From assembly GCF_903652925.1 (NCBI RefSeq), contig NZ_CAHLAR010000008.1:240358-304357 (forward strand): 64,000 nucleotides of DNA, in the 5' to 3' direction. The notes beneath the pieces were generated by a model. That model made no database searches, was not told where the DNA came from, and worked only from the letters and a program-made list of their open reading frames with translations. The stretch comes from Achromobacter anxifer (GTDB lineage: Bacteria; Pseudomonadota; Gammaproteobacteria; Burkholderiales; Burkholderiaceae_B). The translations under genes were made by a program, and so were the position numbers. Within the stretch, counting starts at the first letter, position 1, and every line of letters starts with the position of its first letter. Below, in pieces: positions 20,246 to 29,665 of this stretch.

Positions 20246-21874
20246 TTAGAAGCCGACCGCCTGACCGTCGCGCCGGCTGTCGCTGGCGGCGACATAGCCA
20301 AGCTCGTTGTCGCTTTCCGACATGCGCCAGATGAACTGGCCCGCGCCGAAATCCATGTACGGATCGTCGACCGACTTCAAAGCATGTCCGAGGTCCTTCA
20401 GGCCCGCAATGGTGGAAGCCCTCATATTGGTCTCGATGTCGAGCGTGAAATCGCGGTTGACCTTCCAGCGCGGGGCGCAGCAGGCGGCCTGCGGATTCTG
20501 GTGGTAGTCCAGCATGCGCACCACGGTCTGCATGTGGCCTTGCGGCTGCATGTCGCCGCCCATCACGCCGAAACTCATGACCGGCTTGCCGCCGCGGGTC
20601 AGGAAGCCCGGGATGATGGTGTGGAAGGGACGCTTGCCGCCTTCGACCACGTTGGCCGACTTCGGATCCATCGAGAAGCCCACGCCGCGGTTCTGCATGC
20701 TGATGCCGGTGCCCGGCACCACCACGCCCGAGCCGAAGCCCATGTAGTTGGACTGGATGAACGAGATCATCATGCCGTTTTCGTCGGCGGCGGTCAGGTA
20801 GATGGTGCCGCCGGCATGCGGGCGGCCGGCCTCGAAATGGGTGGCGCGGTCCAGGCGGATCAGCTTGGCGCGGCTGTCCAGGTAGGCGTCGGACAGCATT
20901 TGCTCCGGCGTCACCTCCATGGAGCGCGGGTCGGCCACATACTTGTACAGGTCGGCGAAGGCCAGCTTCATGGCTTCGATCTGGATGTGCTGCGACTGCA
21001 CCGAATCCACCGGGATGTCGGCCATGTCGAAGCGCTCGACGATGCCCAGCGCGATCAGCGCGGCGATGCCCTGCCCGTTCGGCGGGATCTCGTGCAGCTC
21101 GTAGCCGCGGTAGGACTTGGAGATGGGCTTGACCCACTCCGGACGGTAGTTGCGCAGGTCGTCCAGGGTCATGGCGCCGCCGCATTCCTTGCTGAAGGCG
21201 GCAATGCGCTCGGCCAGCTCGCCTTCGTAGAAGTCGCGGCCCTTGGACGCGGCGATGCGGCGCAGCGTGTTGGCGGCATCGGGGAAGCGGAAGTGCTCGC
21301 CGACCTTGGGCGCGCGGCCCTCGGGCAGGAAGGCCTGGGCATAGCCCGGCTGCGACTTCAGTTCCTCGGCCGCGGCGGCCCACTTGTGCGCCACCACCGG
21401 GGGCACGGCGTAGCCGCGCTCGGCGATTTCGATGGCGGGCTCGAACAGCTGCTCGAACGGCAGCTTGCCCAGCTTTTCATGCAGCGCGGCCCAGCCGGCC
21501 ACCACGCCCGGCACCGTCACGGCGTCCCAGCCGCGCTTGGGCTGGATCGCCAGGCCATTGGGGCCCACGCCGTGCTTGCGCTTGAAGTATTCGGTGCTCC
21601 AGGCCGCGGGGGCCACGCCCGACGAATTCAGGCCGTGCAATTCCTTGCCGTCCCAGACGATGGCGAAACAGTCGCCGCCCAGGCCGCAGGACACCGGTTC
21701 GACCAGGACGATCGTGGCGGCCGCGGCAATGGCGGCGTCCACGGCGTTGCCGCCCTTGAGCAGCATGCGCAACCCTGCCTGCGCCGCCAGCGGATGCGAC
21801 GTGGACACCACGTTGCGGGCGAACAGCGGGATGCGGACGGAAGGATACGGGTTGCCCCAGTCGAAGGATTTCAT
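20246..21874 (-). CDS. ggt: Gamma-glutamyltransferase (glutathione hydrolase family)
   Basis: A 542-residue member of the Ntn-hydrolase gamma-glutamyltranspeptidase family. GGNAVDAAIA (41-50) and GLGGDCFAIVWDG (64-76) are typical of the large subunit. The autocatalytic nucleophile is predicted to be Thr357 in HAGGTIYLTA, where cleavage would yield large and small subunits; later GVMGGDMQPQGH is also conserved. There is no signal peptide, so this resembles cytoplasmic YwrD-type enzymes over periplasmic Ggt. It heads an operon with a glutathione-type importer and would degrade imported gamma-glutamyl compounds. It is divergent from a LysR gene that probably controls it. Confidence 0.93.
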   Translation of the reverse strand: MKSFDWGNPYPSVRIPLFARNVVSTSHPLAAQAGLRMLLKGGNAVDAAIAAAATIVLVEPVSCGLGGDCFAIVWDGKELHGLNSSGVAPAAWSTEYFKRKHGVGPNGLAIQPKRGWDAVTVPGVVAGWAALHEKLGKLPFEQLFEPAIEIAERGYAVPPVVAHKWAAAAEELKSQPGYAQAFLPEGRAPKVGEHFRFPDAANTLRRIAASKGRDFYEGELAERIAAFSKECGGAMTLDDLRNYRPEWVKPISKSYRGYELHEIPPNGQGIAALIALGIVERFDMADIPVDSVQSQHIQIEAMKLAFADLYKYVADPRSMEVTPEQMLSDAYLDSRAKLIRLDRATHFEAGRPHAGGTIYLTAADENGMMISFIQSNYMGFGSGVVVPGTGISMQNRGVGFSMDPKSANVVEGGKRPFHTIIPGFLTRGGKPVMSFGVMGGDMQPQGHMQTVVRMLDYHQNPQAACCAPRWKVNRDFTLDIETNMRASTIAGLKDLGHALKSVDDPYMDFGAGQFIWRMSESDNELGYVAASDSRRDGQAVGF

Positions 21875-21926
21875 ATCGCTAGTCTCATAACGGGTAAGCG
21901 GCCGAAGTTACTCCCGTGGTTTAATT

Positions 21927-21941
21927 AAATCAATTTGATTT
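21927..21941. promoter_or_regulatory. Palindromic operator in the ggt/LysR intergenic region
   Basis: AAATCAATTTGATTT is a perfect 15-bp palindrome in an AT-rich patch within the 93-bp divergent intergenic region. It contains a T-N11-A pattern (21926-21938), the usual core of LysR-type binding sites, 53 bases from the ggt start and 27 from the LysR start. Confidence 0.55.
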
Positions 21942-21967
21942 TTTGTTCCGTCATAAAAGATATTTTT

Positions 21968-22870
21968 ATGAGTACGATCCGCTTTCTGCGCACCTTTCTG
22001 GCGGTCGCCCACCATGGATCCTTCTCCGAAGCGGCCGAGCAGGTGGCGCTGACCCAGGCCGCGGTCAGCTTCCAGATGCGCTCCCTGGAAGCGGAGCTGG
22101 GGCGCGAGCTTTTCGACCGCAGCGGCCGGCTTGCCATCCTGAACGCCGCCGGCCGCGAATTGCTGCCCGAAATCAAGCACTTGCTGGATCTCTACGACCG
22201 CATGCGGCGGCCGCGCACCGCGCCCGGCGAGCTGGCCGGCTCGGTCGCGGTGGGCAGCATCGTGTCCTGCATGGGCACGCTGTCCAAGGTGGTGTCCGGC
22301 ATGAAGAAGCAGCACCCCAAGCTGGACGTGCGCATCCTGTCGGGCAAGGCCAGCGAACTGGCGGGCAAGGTGGAAGACGGCGAACTGGACGCGGCGTTCC
22401 TGGTGGAGGCCGGCCGCAAGATGGCCAGCACCCGCTGGACCGCGCTATATGAAGAGCCGCTGGTGGTGATCGCGCCGCACTCGGCGCCCGGGGCGGACGC
22501 CCGCGAGGTGCTGGCGCAGAACCCGTTCCTGCGCTTTGACCGCACCCAGCGCACCGGCCTGCAGATAGACCGGCTGCTGCGCCGCCTGGCGGTGCCGCTG
22601 GACGAATTCCTGGAACTCAACGCCATCGAGACGCTGGTGGAGCTGGTGCGCCAGGAGGTCGGCGTCACCCTGCTGCCTCTGATCCACGGCTCCAACTGGC
22701 AGCACAGCGCCGAACTGCGGATACTCACCCTGCCGCAGGACCTGGGGCCGATGTCGCGCGCCATCGGCATGCTGGAACGGCGCGAACATGCGCGCCAGGG
22801 CATTACGGCAGCGATCTGCGAGGCGTGCGCCATGGCCTTCCGGGCGCGCGAACCACAGACCGCCGCCTGA
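21968..22870 (+). CDS. LysR-family transcriptional regulator
   Basis: A 300-residue LysR protein. Residues 1-60 form the winged helix-turn-helix (FLRTFLAVAHHGSFSEAAEQ, LTQAAVSFQMRSLEAELGRELFDR pattern), followed by a two-lobed substrate-binding domain. I use the ATG at 21968 (MSTIRFLRTF), the normal family start, in preference to an upstream ATG at 21935 that would add 11 residues. Divergent placement beside ggt indicates it controls the gamma-glutamyl/peptide uptake operon. Confidence 0.92.
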   Translation: MSTIRFLRTFLAVAHHGSFSEAAEQVALTQAAVSFQMRSLEAELGRELFDRSGRLAILNAAGRELLPEIKHLLDLYDRMRRPRTAPGELAGSVAVGSIVSCMGTLSKVVSGMKKQHPKLDVRILSGKASELAGKVEDGELDAAFLVEAGRKMASTRWTALYEEPLVVIAPHSAPGADAREVLAQNPFLRFDRTQRTGLQIDRLLRRLAVPLDEFLELNAIETLVELVRQEVGVTLLPLIHGSNWQHSAELRILTLPQDLGPMSRAIGMLERREHARQGITAAICEACAMAFRAREPQTAA

Positions 22871-22873
22871 GGC

Positions 22874-25045
22874 TTACAGCCCCATCGCCGGATCGGTCAC
22901 CGACGGACGGCCGGTTTCGACGCGGCCGGCGAAACGCCGCAGATAGGCCGGGTCCTCGGCCAGGCGCGCCGTGAAGTCGTACCAGCCCTGGCTGCCTTGC
23001 AGCGGCCAGTGCTGTTCGACCTGGCCGCCCGCGGGCACCGTGAACTTCCAGCGCTCATGGTTGGCGTAGTAGGCGTTGGGCGCCACTTCGAAGGTGCAGG
23101 GGTTCTTGCCGCCGTTGATGAAGCTGACGTAGACATCGCCGTTGGCGACGTCATAGCAGACCCGGATCTCCGGAGCCAGCTCCGACGTGCGGGCTAGCGT
23201 CAAGTCGCCGGCGAAATGACGGTGATAGCCGTTGGGACCCAGCACCCACAGGTCGTACTTGCCGCCGTCGGCCGCCGTGTCCCAGCTGCCTTCCAGCTGC
23301 TTGTCCGGCTCCACCGTGTAGCGGCGCGGCAGGCGGTCCAGGTTCAGGCGGTCATAGACGTGGAACACCGCCGCCTGCTTGCCCGTGTTGGAGAACACCA
23401 GGCGCATGGCGCCCGTGCCGGGCTGCGCGCGGCCGCTGGTATGCAGCTCGTACGGCAAGGCGCGGGAATAGCGCACGCCCTGCTCCTGCACCGGCTTGGC
23501 CTGGGTGCTGGGGTCGGGCAGCGGCACGGCGTTCAGGGCTTCCTGCGCGCTGCGCTCGCTGTCCGAACCGGCGCGGGTCAGCAGGTTCAGGTCGGGCAGC
23601 TTCTCGTTGTTGGGCGTGGCGAAGTTGAACGCCGAGGTCAGGTCGCCCAGCACGGCGCGGCGCCAGGGGCTGATGTTGTCCTCGGCCACGCCGAAGCGCG
23701 CTTCCAGGAAACGCAGCACCGAGGTGTGGTCGAAGGCCTGGGAGTTGACCCAGCCGCCGCGGCTCCAGGGCGACACCACGTACATGGGCACGCGCGGGCC
23801 GGGGCCGTAGACGCGGTCGTCGGCGGCGTCCTGGGCCGAGGCATGGGTGTGGCGCTCCAGGTCGGTGTTGACGGTGGAGCCGCCAGCCATGGATCCGTCC
23901 GGGTTCAGCGAAGGCGCGGCGGGCGACGGCACGTGGTCGAAGTAGCCGTCGTTCTCGTCGAAGTTGATCAGGAGCACGGTCTTGCTCCAGACCTCGGGAT
24001 TGGCCGTCAGCGCGTCCAGCGCTTCCTGGATGTACCAGGCGCCCTGGATCGGGCTGGACGGGCCGGGGTGCTCGGAATACGTGGCGGGGGCCACGATCCA
24101 CGACACCTGCGGCAGCGTGCCGTTGAGGGCGTCCTCGCGCAGCGCCTTCAGGAAACCGCCGTCGGGCATGGTGTTGGCCGTGCCCTTGTACAAGGGATTG
24201 GCGGCGTCCATCGAGGGCGTCCAGGCCGGGTACGGCGCGCCGTTGGCGCTATTGCCGGCCAGTTCGTTGGCGCGGCGGTACTGCTTGAAGCCGGCCAGCG
24301 AGTTGTCGCCGAAGTTCTCGGGCAGGTTCTGGTAGACCTTCCAGGTGACGCCCGCTTCCTGCAGACGCTCGGGATAGGTCTTCCAGGTCCAGCCGGTGGA
24401 CGAGGCGCCCAGGCTGTCCCACTGGTTGCGGGTCGAGGGGCCGTTGCCCAGCGACAGCGGATCGTTGGTGCCGGTCCAGAGGAACAGGCGGTTGGTGTTG
24501 GTGCCGCCATGGGTGGAGCAATGGTAGGCATCACACAAGGTGAAGGCTTCGGCCAGCGCGAACTGGAACTCCACCTCCTTCTTGCGGTAGTAGCCCATGG
24601 ACTGGTTCTGCTTGTAGCGCGGCCAGTGGTCCATGCGGCCGCCGTCCCAGGCCAGCTGCGCGTCCATATAGTTGTGCGGCGTGCCCGCGACGCGCTGGGC
24701 GTTGCCCTGGGTGCTGTCCAGGTGATACGGCATCACCACGCGGGTGCCGTTGCTCTGCTCCCAGACCGAGCGCTTCTCGGGCAGCGGGATGGTGAAGCGG
24801 TCGCCGAAACCGCGCACGCCCTTGTACGTGCCGAAATACATGTCGAACGAGCGGTTCTCCTGCATCAGGATGACCACGTGCTCGACGTCGTTGATGGTGC
24901 CGGTGCGGTTGTTGGCGGGGATGGCCAGCGCGCGGCGGATCGCCGGCGGGAACATCGACAGCGCGGTCAGGCCGGCGGTCGAGGCGGCCGCGTTGCGCAG
25001 GAAGCGGCGCTTGCCGGCGTGGACCTGGTCTTTATCGAACGTCAC
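22874..25045 (-). CDS. Tat-exported phospholipase C (phosphocholine-specific, PlcN/PlcH family)
   Basis: A 723-residue class C phosphoesterase that hydrolyses phospholipid head groups. The N-terminus has a twin-arginine signal (KRRFLRNAAASTAGLTAL). The catalytic phosphoesterase domain spans about 40-500, with ENRSFDMYFGTYKG near its start and NFDENDGYFDHVPSP in the core; two C-terminal beta-rich phospholipase C domains follow. I favour a GTG start at 25045 (AGGAA about seven bases upstream) because the open frame further upstream begins with TTG and overlaps the lipoprotein gene. It is last in a three-gene operon and probably passes through the Tat route and then the neighbouring type II system. 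Confidence 0.92.
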   Translation of the reverse strand: MTFDKDQVHAGKRRFLRNAAASTAGLTALSMFPPAIRRALAIPANNRTGTINDVEHVVILMQENRSFDMYFGTYKGVRGFGDRFTIPLPEKRSVWEQSNGTRVVMPYHLDSTQGNAQRVAGTPHNYMDAQLAWDGGRMDHWPRYKQNQSMGYYRKKEVEFQFALAEAFTLCDAYHCSTHGGTNTNRLFLWTGTNDPLSLGNGPSTRNQWDSLGASSTGWTWKTYPERLQEAGVTWKVYQNLPENFGDNSLAGFKQYRRANELAGNSANGAPYPAWTPSMDAANPLYKGTANTMPDGGFLKALREDALNGTLPQVSWIVAPATYSEHPGPSSPIQGAWYIQEALDALTANPEVWSKTVLLINFDENDGYFDHVPSPAAPSLNPDGSMAGGSTVNTDLERHTHASAQDAADDRVYGPGPRVPMYVVSPWSRGGWVNSQAFDHTSVLRFLEARFGVAEDNISPWRRAVLGDLTSAFNFATPNNEKLPDLNLLTRAGSDSERSAQEALNAVPLPDPSTQAKPVQEQGVRYSRALPYELHTSGRAQPGTGAMRLVFSNTGKQAAVFHVYDRLNLDRLPRRYTVEPDKQLEGSWDTAADGGKYDLWVLGPNGYHRHFAGDLTLARTSELAPEIRVCYDVANGDVYVSFINGGKNPCTFEVAPNAYYANHERWKFTVPAGGQVEQHWPLQGSQGWYDFTARLAEDPAYLRRFAGRVETGRPSVTDPAMGL

Positions 25046-25080
25046 GGATTCTATTCCTATGGATCTGTGGGGAATGCGGC

Positions 25081-25263
25081 TCAAGGCGCGCAACGCAATT
25101 CGGGCTTGGTCGGCTCGGGCTTGGGCGTTTCGGGCTGGCCCGTGCCGGGGTCTTTGCCGCCGCCGCTGTCGCCGTCGTCGCCGCCGCAGGCGGCCAGCGT
25201 GGCGGTCAGCATCAGCACCGCGCCCAGGCGCAGGAAACCGCGCAAGATCATGGACATGCTCAT
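25081..25263 (-). CDS. Small lipoprotein
   Basis: A 60-residue protein with a signal peptide and lipobox (LMLTATLAAC, Cys26), then a GGDDGDSGGG linker and a proline/lysine/threonine-rich tail. It lies between two phosphorus-acquisition genes on the same strand. The mature part is only about 35 residues and unstructured in appearance. I cannot assign a function; it may be a degraded or minimal partner of the phosphatase system. Confidence 0.6.
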   Translation of the reverse strand: MSMSMILRGFLRLGAVLMLTATLAACGGDDGDSGGGKDPGTGQPETPKPEPTKPELRCAP

Positions 25264-25281
25264 TTTTCTATCCTCGGTACA

Positions 25282-27294
25282 TCAGGGAAACAGTTCGGAA
25301 ACGGACTTGCCGGACATGGCGAGCGACTTCAGCTCGGCCTCGGTCAGGGCGCGCGACCAGTAGGCCAGGTCGTCGAAATACATCGTGTACGGGCCCTTGG
25401 TGCCGGCGCAGCAGACGCCGTAGGTGCCGCGCCCGTCTTCGTTCAGGCCCAGATGCGGCCCGTAGACGCCGGCGATCTTGGTCAGGTCGACCGAGCCCGT
25501 GCTGATGGTGCGTTGCGAGAAGCCGAGTTCGCTGTCGTAGACCGAAGCCGTCATGGTCTTGGCCTTCTTGTCCACGGTCATCGCGATGTAGACCGGCTTG
25601 TTGGGGGTGAACTTCACGTTGTTGATGTCGACGCGCGAACCGCCGCCGGCCAGGTTGAAATACAGCACCGGGCCCGCCCACTGCGCGATGGTGATGCCGG
25701 GGTTGCCGCCGGAGTTGTAGTCCTTGTTGCCCAGGATGGAACGGTCGTTGGCCGTGCCGTCGGACTGGTACCAGAAGCCGATGGTGAAGGCCTGGGCCGC
25801 GTCCAGCATGCCCGCCGGGTAATCCAGCTTGAAGCCGCCCAGGGGCGCCGCGCTGCGGTCATTCTTGAACATCTTGCCGAACACCCCTACGTCGGCATAG
25901 GCCGGCGCCTGGGTGCCGTCGAACGGCGTGATGGCTCCGCCGCCGGCGGCCACGTCGGTCATGTTGCCCTCGAACGGGAACAGCATGGTCAGGCTGGTGC
26001 GCAGCGAGGCCAGCAAGGGCAGCGGCTTGGTGTAGGCCACGGTGGTGCGCGCGGCGCTGACCGCGCTGCCGACCGCCACGCTGTAGTTCAGCGTGTGCAC
26101 GCCTTCGGTGTCGAAGGTGAAACCCTTGTCGACGTACTCGGCGGCCGTGCCGGACACGCGCGCGATCTCCTTGCCGTCGCGGCTGATCACGATGTCGCCG
26201 GCCGGTTCGCCCACGCGTACCCAGCTCAGCGTGACGCTCTTGTTGTCCGTCGAAGTGCGGGCCGCGGTGTAGCGCAGCGCCAGCTTGCCGCTCAGCGTGG
26301 TGCCCGCCATGTCATAGCTGGCGGCCGCCGGCAGGGCCTTCAGGTGGTCCAGCACCGTGGGCGTCACGTCGGCGGCGCTGGGCAGCGCGTACCAATTGTT
26401 GTCCCAGAGGCCGTCAAACGACGCGTCGTCGGCGCTACCGCCCAGCAGCGCGGGCTGGTTGGCGGCCAGCAGGATGGTCTTGTTCGAGGAGAACGGGCGG
26501 CCGTCGCTGGCGCCGTTCTTGCCCAGGCCATGGCTGGAGGCCACGACCACCAGCCAGTTCTCGCCCGGATGGTCCTTCTTGCGGTCCGCGATCTGCTTGG
26601 CCAGCACGCCGATGGCCGTGTCCGTCTGGCGGATCACGGTGTCGTAGGACGTGCCGAAGCCGTTCTCCGAAGCGGCGAGTTCCGGCGCGCCGAATTGCGC
26701 CACCACCACGTCATAGCCCTCGGTGATGCGGTCGCGCGCCTGCGAGGCCACGCAAGCGTCGACGCCGGCACAGTCGGTCAACGATTGCAGATAGCCCTTG
26801 TCGCGGTCGCCGCCGACGACGCCGGCCAGCGTGGTGGAATTGAAGGCGGCCGCGGTGCGCGCTTGCGGACGCGCCGTCTTGACGCGCTGGAACAGCGTCG
26901 GCGTCTGCAGCGTCTCGCCCTGCACGCTGTAGCGCACGCCGTGCTGGTCGGCCCATTGCCCGGTCAGCAGCGTGGCCCAGCCCGGCGCAAGCAGCGTGGG
27001 CTGCTGCGTCGGCGCGCCCGTCACGCCGCCGGTCCAGGCGCGCGTGGCGTTCAGCTGGCCGATGTTGGGCAACGACTTGTCGGCCACGCCGCTGCGCATC
27101 GCGTCATAGGTCAGGCCGTCGACGCCGATGAACAGCACCTTGTCGGCGCGGGTCGGGTCCGGCGTCGTCACCGGCGGCGTGGTGGGCGGAACGGCGGTAT
27201 CGTCGCCGTCGTCATCGCTGCCCCCGCAGCCCGCCAATGCGCTGGTCGCCACCAGGGCCGCGCACCATCTTCTCCAATTCAATGCTTGTTGCAT
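25282..27294 (-). CDS. Alkaline phosphatase-superfamily phosphodiesterase lipoprotein with LamG-like domain
   Basis: A 670-residue lipoprotein (lipobox SALAGC near residue 22, then an acidic/proline-rich linker). Residues about 50-330 match type I phosphodiesterase/nucleotide pyrophosphatase enzymes: LFIGVDGLTYDAM carries the first metal aspartate, APGWATLLTGQWADQHGV the region around the catalytic Thr, and SSHGLGKNG a later metal site. A beta-rich middle segment is followed by a LamG/concanavalin-like jelly-roll (about 470-660) that could bind carbohydrate. It is first in the operon with the small lipoprotein and phospholipase C, so a role in releasing phosphate from extracellular esters is likely. 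Confidence 0.85.
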   Translation of the reverse strand: MQQALNWRRWCAALVATSALAGCGGSDDDGDDTAVPPTTPPVTTPDPTRADKVLFIGVDGLTYDAMRSGVADKSLPNIGQLNATRAWTGGVTGAPTQQPTLLAPGWATLLTGQWADQHGVRYSVQGETLQTPTLFQRVKTARPQARTAAAFNSTTLAGVVGGDRDKGYLQSLTDCAGVDACVASQARDRITEGYDVVVAQFGAPELAASENGFGTSYDTVIRQTDTAIGVLAKQIADRKKDHPGENWLVVVASSHGLGKNGASDGRPFSSNKTILLAANQPALLGGSADDASFDGLWDNNWYALPSAADVTPTVLDHLKALPAAASYDMAGTTLSGKLALRYTAARTSTDNKSVTLSWVRVGEPAGDIVISRDGKEIARVSGTAAEYVDKGFTFDTEGVHTLNYSVAVGSAVSAARTTVAYTKPLPLLASLRTSLTMLFPFEGNMTDVAAGGGAITPFDGTQAPAYADVGVFGKMFKNDRSAAPLGGFKLDYPAGMLDAAQAFTIGFWYQSDGTANDRSILGNKDYNSGGNPGITIAQWAGPVLYFNLAGGGSRVDINNVKFTPNKPVYIAMTVDKKAKTMTASVYDSELGFSQRTISTGSVDLTKIAGVYGPHLGLNEDGRGTYGVCCAGTKGPYTMYFDDLAYWSRALTEAELKSLAMSGKSVSELFP

Positions 27295-27452
27295 GCTTCT
27301 CTTCTCGTTTCATGAACAGGGTTTACGCTGGACCACATGATGGCCATCCAAGGTGAAAGCCCCGTGAAGCAAAGAAGAGAAACCCTGATCGACGGATCAG
27401 GATTCTTTTGCGCGCAAACGCAATACAACAGGCATCCGGGATGCCCTTGCGC

Positions 27453-27478
27453 AAAAAAACGGCTTCCCGAAGGAAGCC
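27453..27478 (-). terminator. Rho-independent terminator after phoX
   Basis: On the minus strand GGCTTCC-TTCG-GGAAGCC forms a stable UUCG-loop hairpin followed by G and seven T residues, about 49 bases after the phoX stop. A classical intrinsic terminator; a second weak GGCAT/ATGCC stem sits just beyond it. Confidence 0.92.
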
Positions 27479-27526
27479 GCCCCGCAACGCGGAACTTGCA
27501 GGCAGGCCGCCAGGGCCCGCGGGCGC

Positions 27527-29470
27527 TCAGGCGCCGATCTTGACACCGGTCAGGTAGCCCACCGATGCGCCGAAGCCGTCCTTGTAGTTGGCCTTGACCA
27601 GGGGTTCCAGCGTGGGACGCACCACCGAGTGCACGCTGGTCCAGTCGGCCGCGTGCTGGAAGTTGCTGGTGATGTAGGTCCAGCCGTTGATCTCGTCCAC
27701 CGCCTGCAGGCCGGTGGATTCCGCGGCCACCGGGCACGACAGCACGCGCGACATCTGCTTGGTGTCGACGTTGTAGGCCCACAGGAAGTTGTTGACGTGG
27801 CCGCCGCTGTCCTCGCCGACGAACAGCGTGCGCAGCTTCTCCGAGAACTTGAGGTTGTCGGGGTTGGAGATCTTGTCGGCGGCGTGGGTGTTGCCCAGCG
27901 CGTCGCGCGCCGCCAGCACCTGGCCGACCAGTTCCGGCACCGCGGCCATGTCGACCGGCACCCAGGCGCTGTCGATAGCCTTGCCGTCGGTGTCGACCTG
28001 GCCTTCCTTCATGTGCAGCTGGTAGACCGCGCCGGCCGCCGGGCCTTCCACCTTGAAGCCGGGCGACAGGCCGTCGGTCATGGAGCTGTCGACGCGGGAC
28101 ATCGCGCTGTACGCGATCTTGTCCTTGGCGTTGACGGTGGTGCCTTCCATCTTGGAGAAGGCCAGCGTGCCGCCCACCATGGCGGCATAGCGATGGGTTT
28201 CCAGGAAGGCGGCGGCCACGTTGCGGCCGGGTTGCAGCTTGACCCAGTTGTCCTTGCCCGAGTAGCGGATCTTGGTGAAGGCGGCGTCCAGCGGATCGGC
28301 CGTGCGCACGTCCATGATGTCGGCGGCGGTCAGTTGATCGGCCAGCGCCTTCACTTCGGCGCTGGTGGCGTGGCCCAGCTTGATCCAGGTCAGGTTGCCC
28401 GCGCCCGGGCCCGTGCCCGAGGTCTGCGCCCACTTGGCGACGTACAGCGTGCCGGCGGACAGGTCGGCCTTGCGGTCGGCCACGAACATGAACAGGCCGC
28501 CGTTGGTGGCGTCGTCGCCCATCAGCGCGGTGCGCTGGTCGGGCATGACCTGCACCAGCTCGTGCGAAATGCGGCCCATGCAGTAGTGCTTCTTGATGGT
28601 GCCCGTGCCGTCGGGGTTCACGGTCACTTCCGGCATGTGGCCGTAGTGGTAGGGGTTGGCGCGGGCCGGATCGCCGTAGACGTTCTGGCTATAGGTCTGG
28701 AACGACTTGGACGCCTTGGCCGTGGTCGCGTCCGGCTCGTACTCTTCGCTGGACAGGTGGGTGTTCCACGGCGACAGGCTGGCGCCACAGGTGATCCACA
28801 GGCCGTGCACGGAAGAGGTGTCCACGGTGTGGTACTTGACCAGGCTGAGCTTGCCCGTGTTGGGATCCTGCGACAGCGTCAGCACCGCGATCTGCGACGG
28901 CAGCAGGCCATACATGTCGTTGCCCGCCTGGTCCATCGACTGGTATTCGAACTGCACCACCGCATACAGCGCATTGCCGGCCACGCCCGCCACCTTGGTC
29001 GGCTCCGACAGCGACAGCAGCGACATGCCGTCCGGACAGTTGGAGAAGAACTGGCGCGCCTTGCCGGCCACCGAGTTGTCGATGATGGGCGCGCCGGCCA
29101 GGTTGAAATAGCCGCCCGCGACCACGGTGCCGCCCTTGCCGTCCGGCACGGCGTCGCCCGTCATGAAGAACGGCTCGTAGCCCAGCTCGACGCTGCGCTT
29201 GGAGCCGTCGCTGAACACCAGTTCCAGCGCCGAGCCCACGGTGGTGCGCGCCATCAGCGCCGGCTGCGACAGCGAGGGCGCGGCCATGGACGTGAACGAG
29301 GCCGACTTGAACGTGACCGGCGCGACGGGCGGCGCGCTGTCGTCGTCATCGTCGCTGGAATTACAGCCGGCTAGCAGCGCGGTCAGGCTGATGCCGCCGA
29401 TCGGCAGCATCGGCGCGCCTCCCAGCATTTTCAGGAGTCGGCGGCGATTGGCTTGGTTCTGGTCTTGCAT
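27527..29470 (-). CDS. phoX: PhoX-type phosphatase (DUF839), Tat lipoprotein
   Basis: A 647-residue member of the PhoX family, calcium/iron-dependent monomeric alkaline phosphatases. The N-terminus NRRRLLKMLGGAP is a Tat signal and it ends in TALLAGC, a lipobox, so the protein is a Tat-exported lipoprotein. The PhoX-type segment covers most of the chain (for example ENGGLFMFVADRKAD-like and VGEDSGGHVNN motifs, the latter near a metal-binding acidic loop). I start at ATG 29470 over an upstream start at 29539, because the Tat motif then lies at the N-terminus and the PHO box falls outside the coding region. It probably releases phosphate from organic esters at the cell surface. Confidence 0.85.
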   Translation of the reverse strand: MQDQNQANRRRLLKMLGGAPMLPIGGISLTALLAGCNSSDDDDDSAPPVAPVTFKSASFTSMAAPSLSQPALMARTTVGSALELVFSDGSKRSVELGYEPFFMTGDAVPDGKGGTVVAGGYFNLAGAPIIDNSVAGKARQFFSNCPDGMSLLSLSEPTKVAGVAGNALYAVVQFEYQSMDQAGNDMYGLLPSQIAVLTLSQDPNTGKLSLVKYHTVDTSSVHGLWITCGASLSPWNTHLSSEEYEPDATTAKASKSFQTYSQNVYGDPARANPYHYGHMPEVTVNPDGTGTIKKHYCMGRISHELVQVMPDQRTALMGDDATNGGLFMFVADRKADLSAGTLYVAKWAQTSGTGPGAGNLTWIKLGHATSAEVKALADQLTAADIMDVRTADPLDAAFTKIRYSGKDNWVKLQPGRNVAAAFLETHRYAAMVGGTLAFSKMEGTTVNAKDKIAYSAMSRVDSSMTDGLSPGFKVEGPAAGAVYQLHMKEGQVDTDGKAIDSAWVPVDMAAVPELVGQVLAARDALGNTHAADKISNPDNLKFSEKLRTLFVGEDSGGHVNNFLWAYNVDTKQMSRVLSCPVAAESTGLQAVDEINGWTYITSNFQHAADWTSVHSVVRPTLEPLVKANYKDGFGASVGYLTGVKIGA

Positions 29471-29544
29471 GCGGGTAGTCCCTGTTGGGTAGGATGGATG
29501 CCCGGCCTTGCAAGCCGGACCTGAGCGCATGCTAGACACGGGTC

Positions 29545-29562
29545 ATGTAAGCACGATGACAG
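29545..29562 (-). promoter_or_regulatory. PHO box (PhoB-binding site) upstream of phoX
   Basis: Read on the minus strand the site is CTGTCATCGTGCTTACAT: a perfect CTGTCAT half-site, four-base spacer and CTTACAT (5 of 7). A further weaker repeat CGTGTCT follows at the correct 11-base period. It lies 75 bases before the phoX start and about 100 bases before divergent gspC. Confidence 0.75.
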
Positions 29563-29665
29563 CGGCGGGTGTGGCAATTGAAAGACACCCGCATACTGAT
29601 CGCGAGCCTGTCATGAAAGCCCGCTATAGTCGGCCGCGTCGCAACCCGTCCCGCATCCGCGTTCC

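Noticed and set aside
27295-27452. A possible PHO box in front of the phosphodiesterase operon
   Set aside because: Only partial matches such as CTGTTCATGAA are present; no pair of half-sites at 11-base spacing was found.
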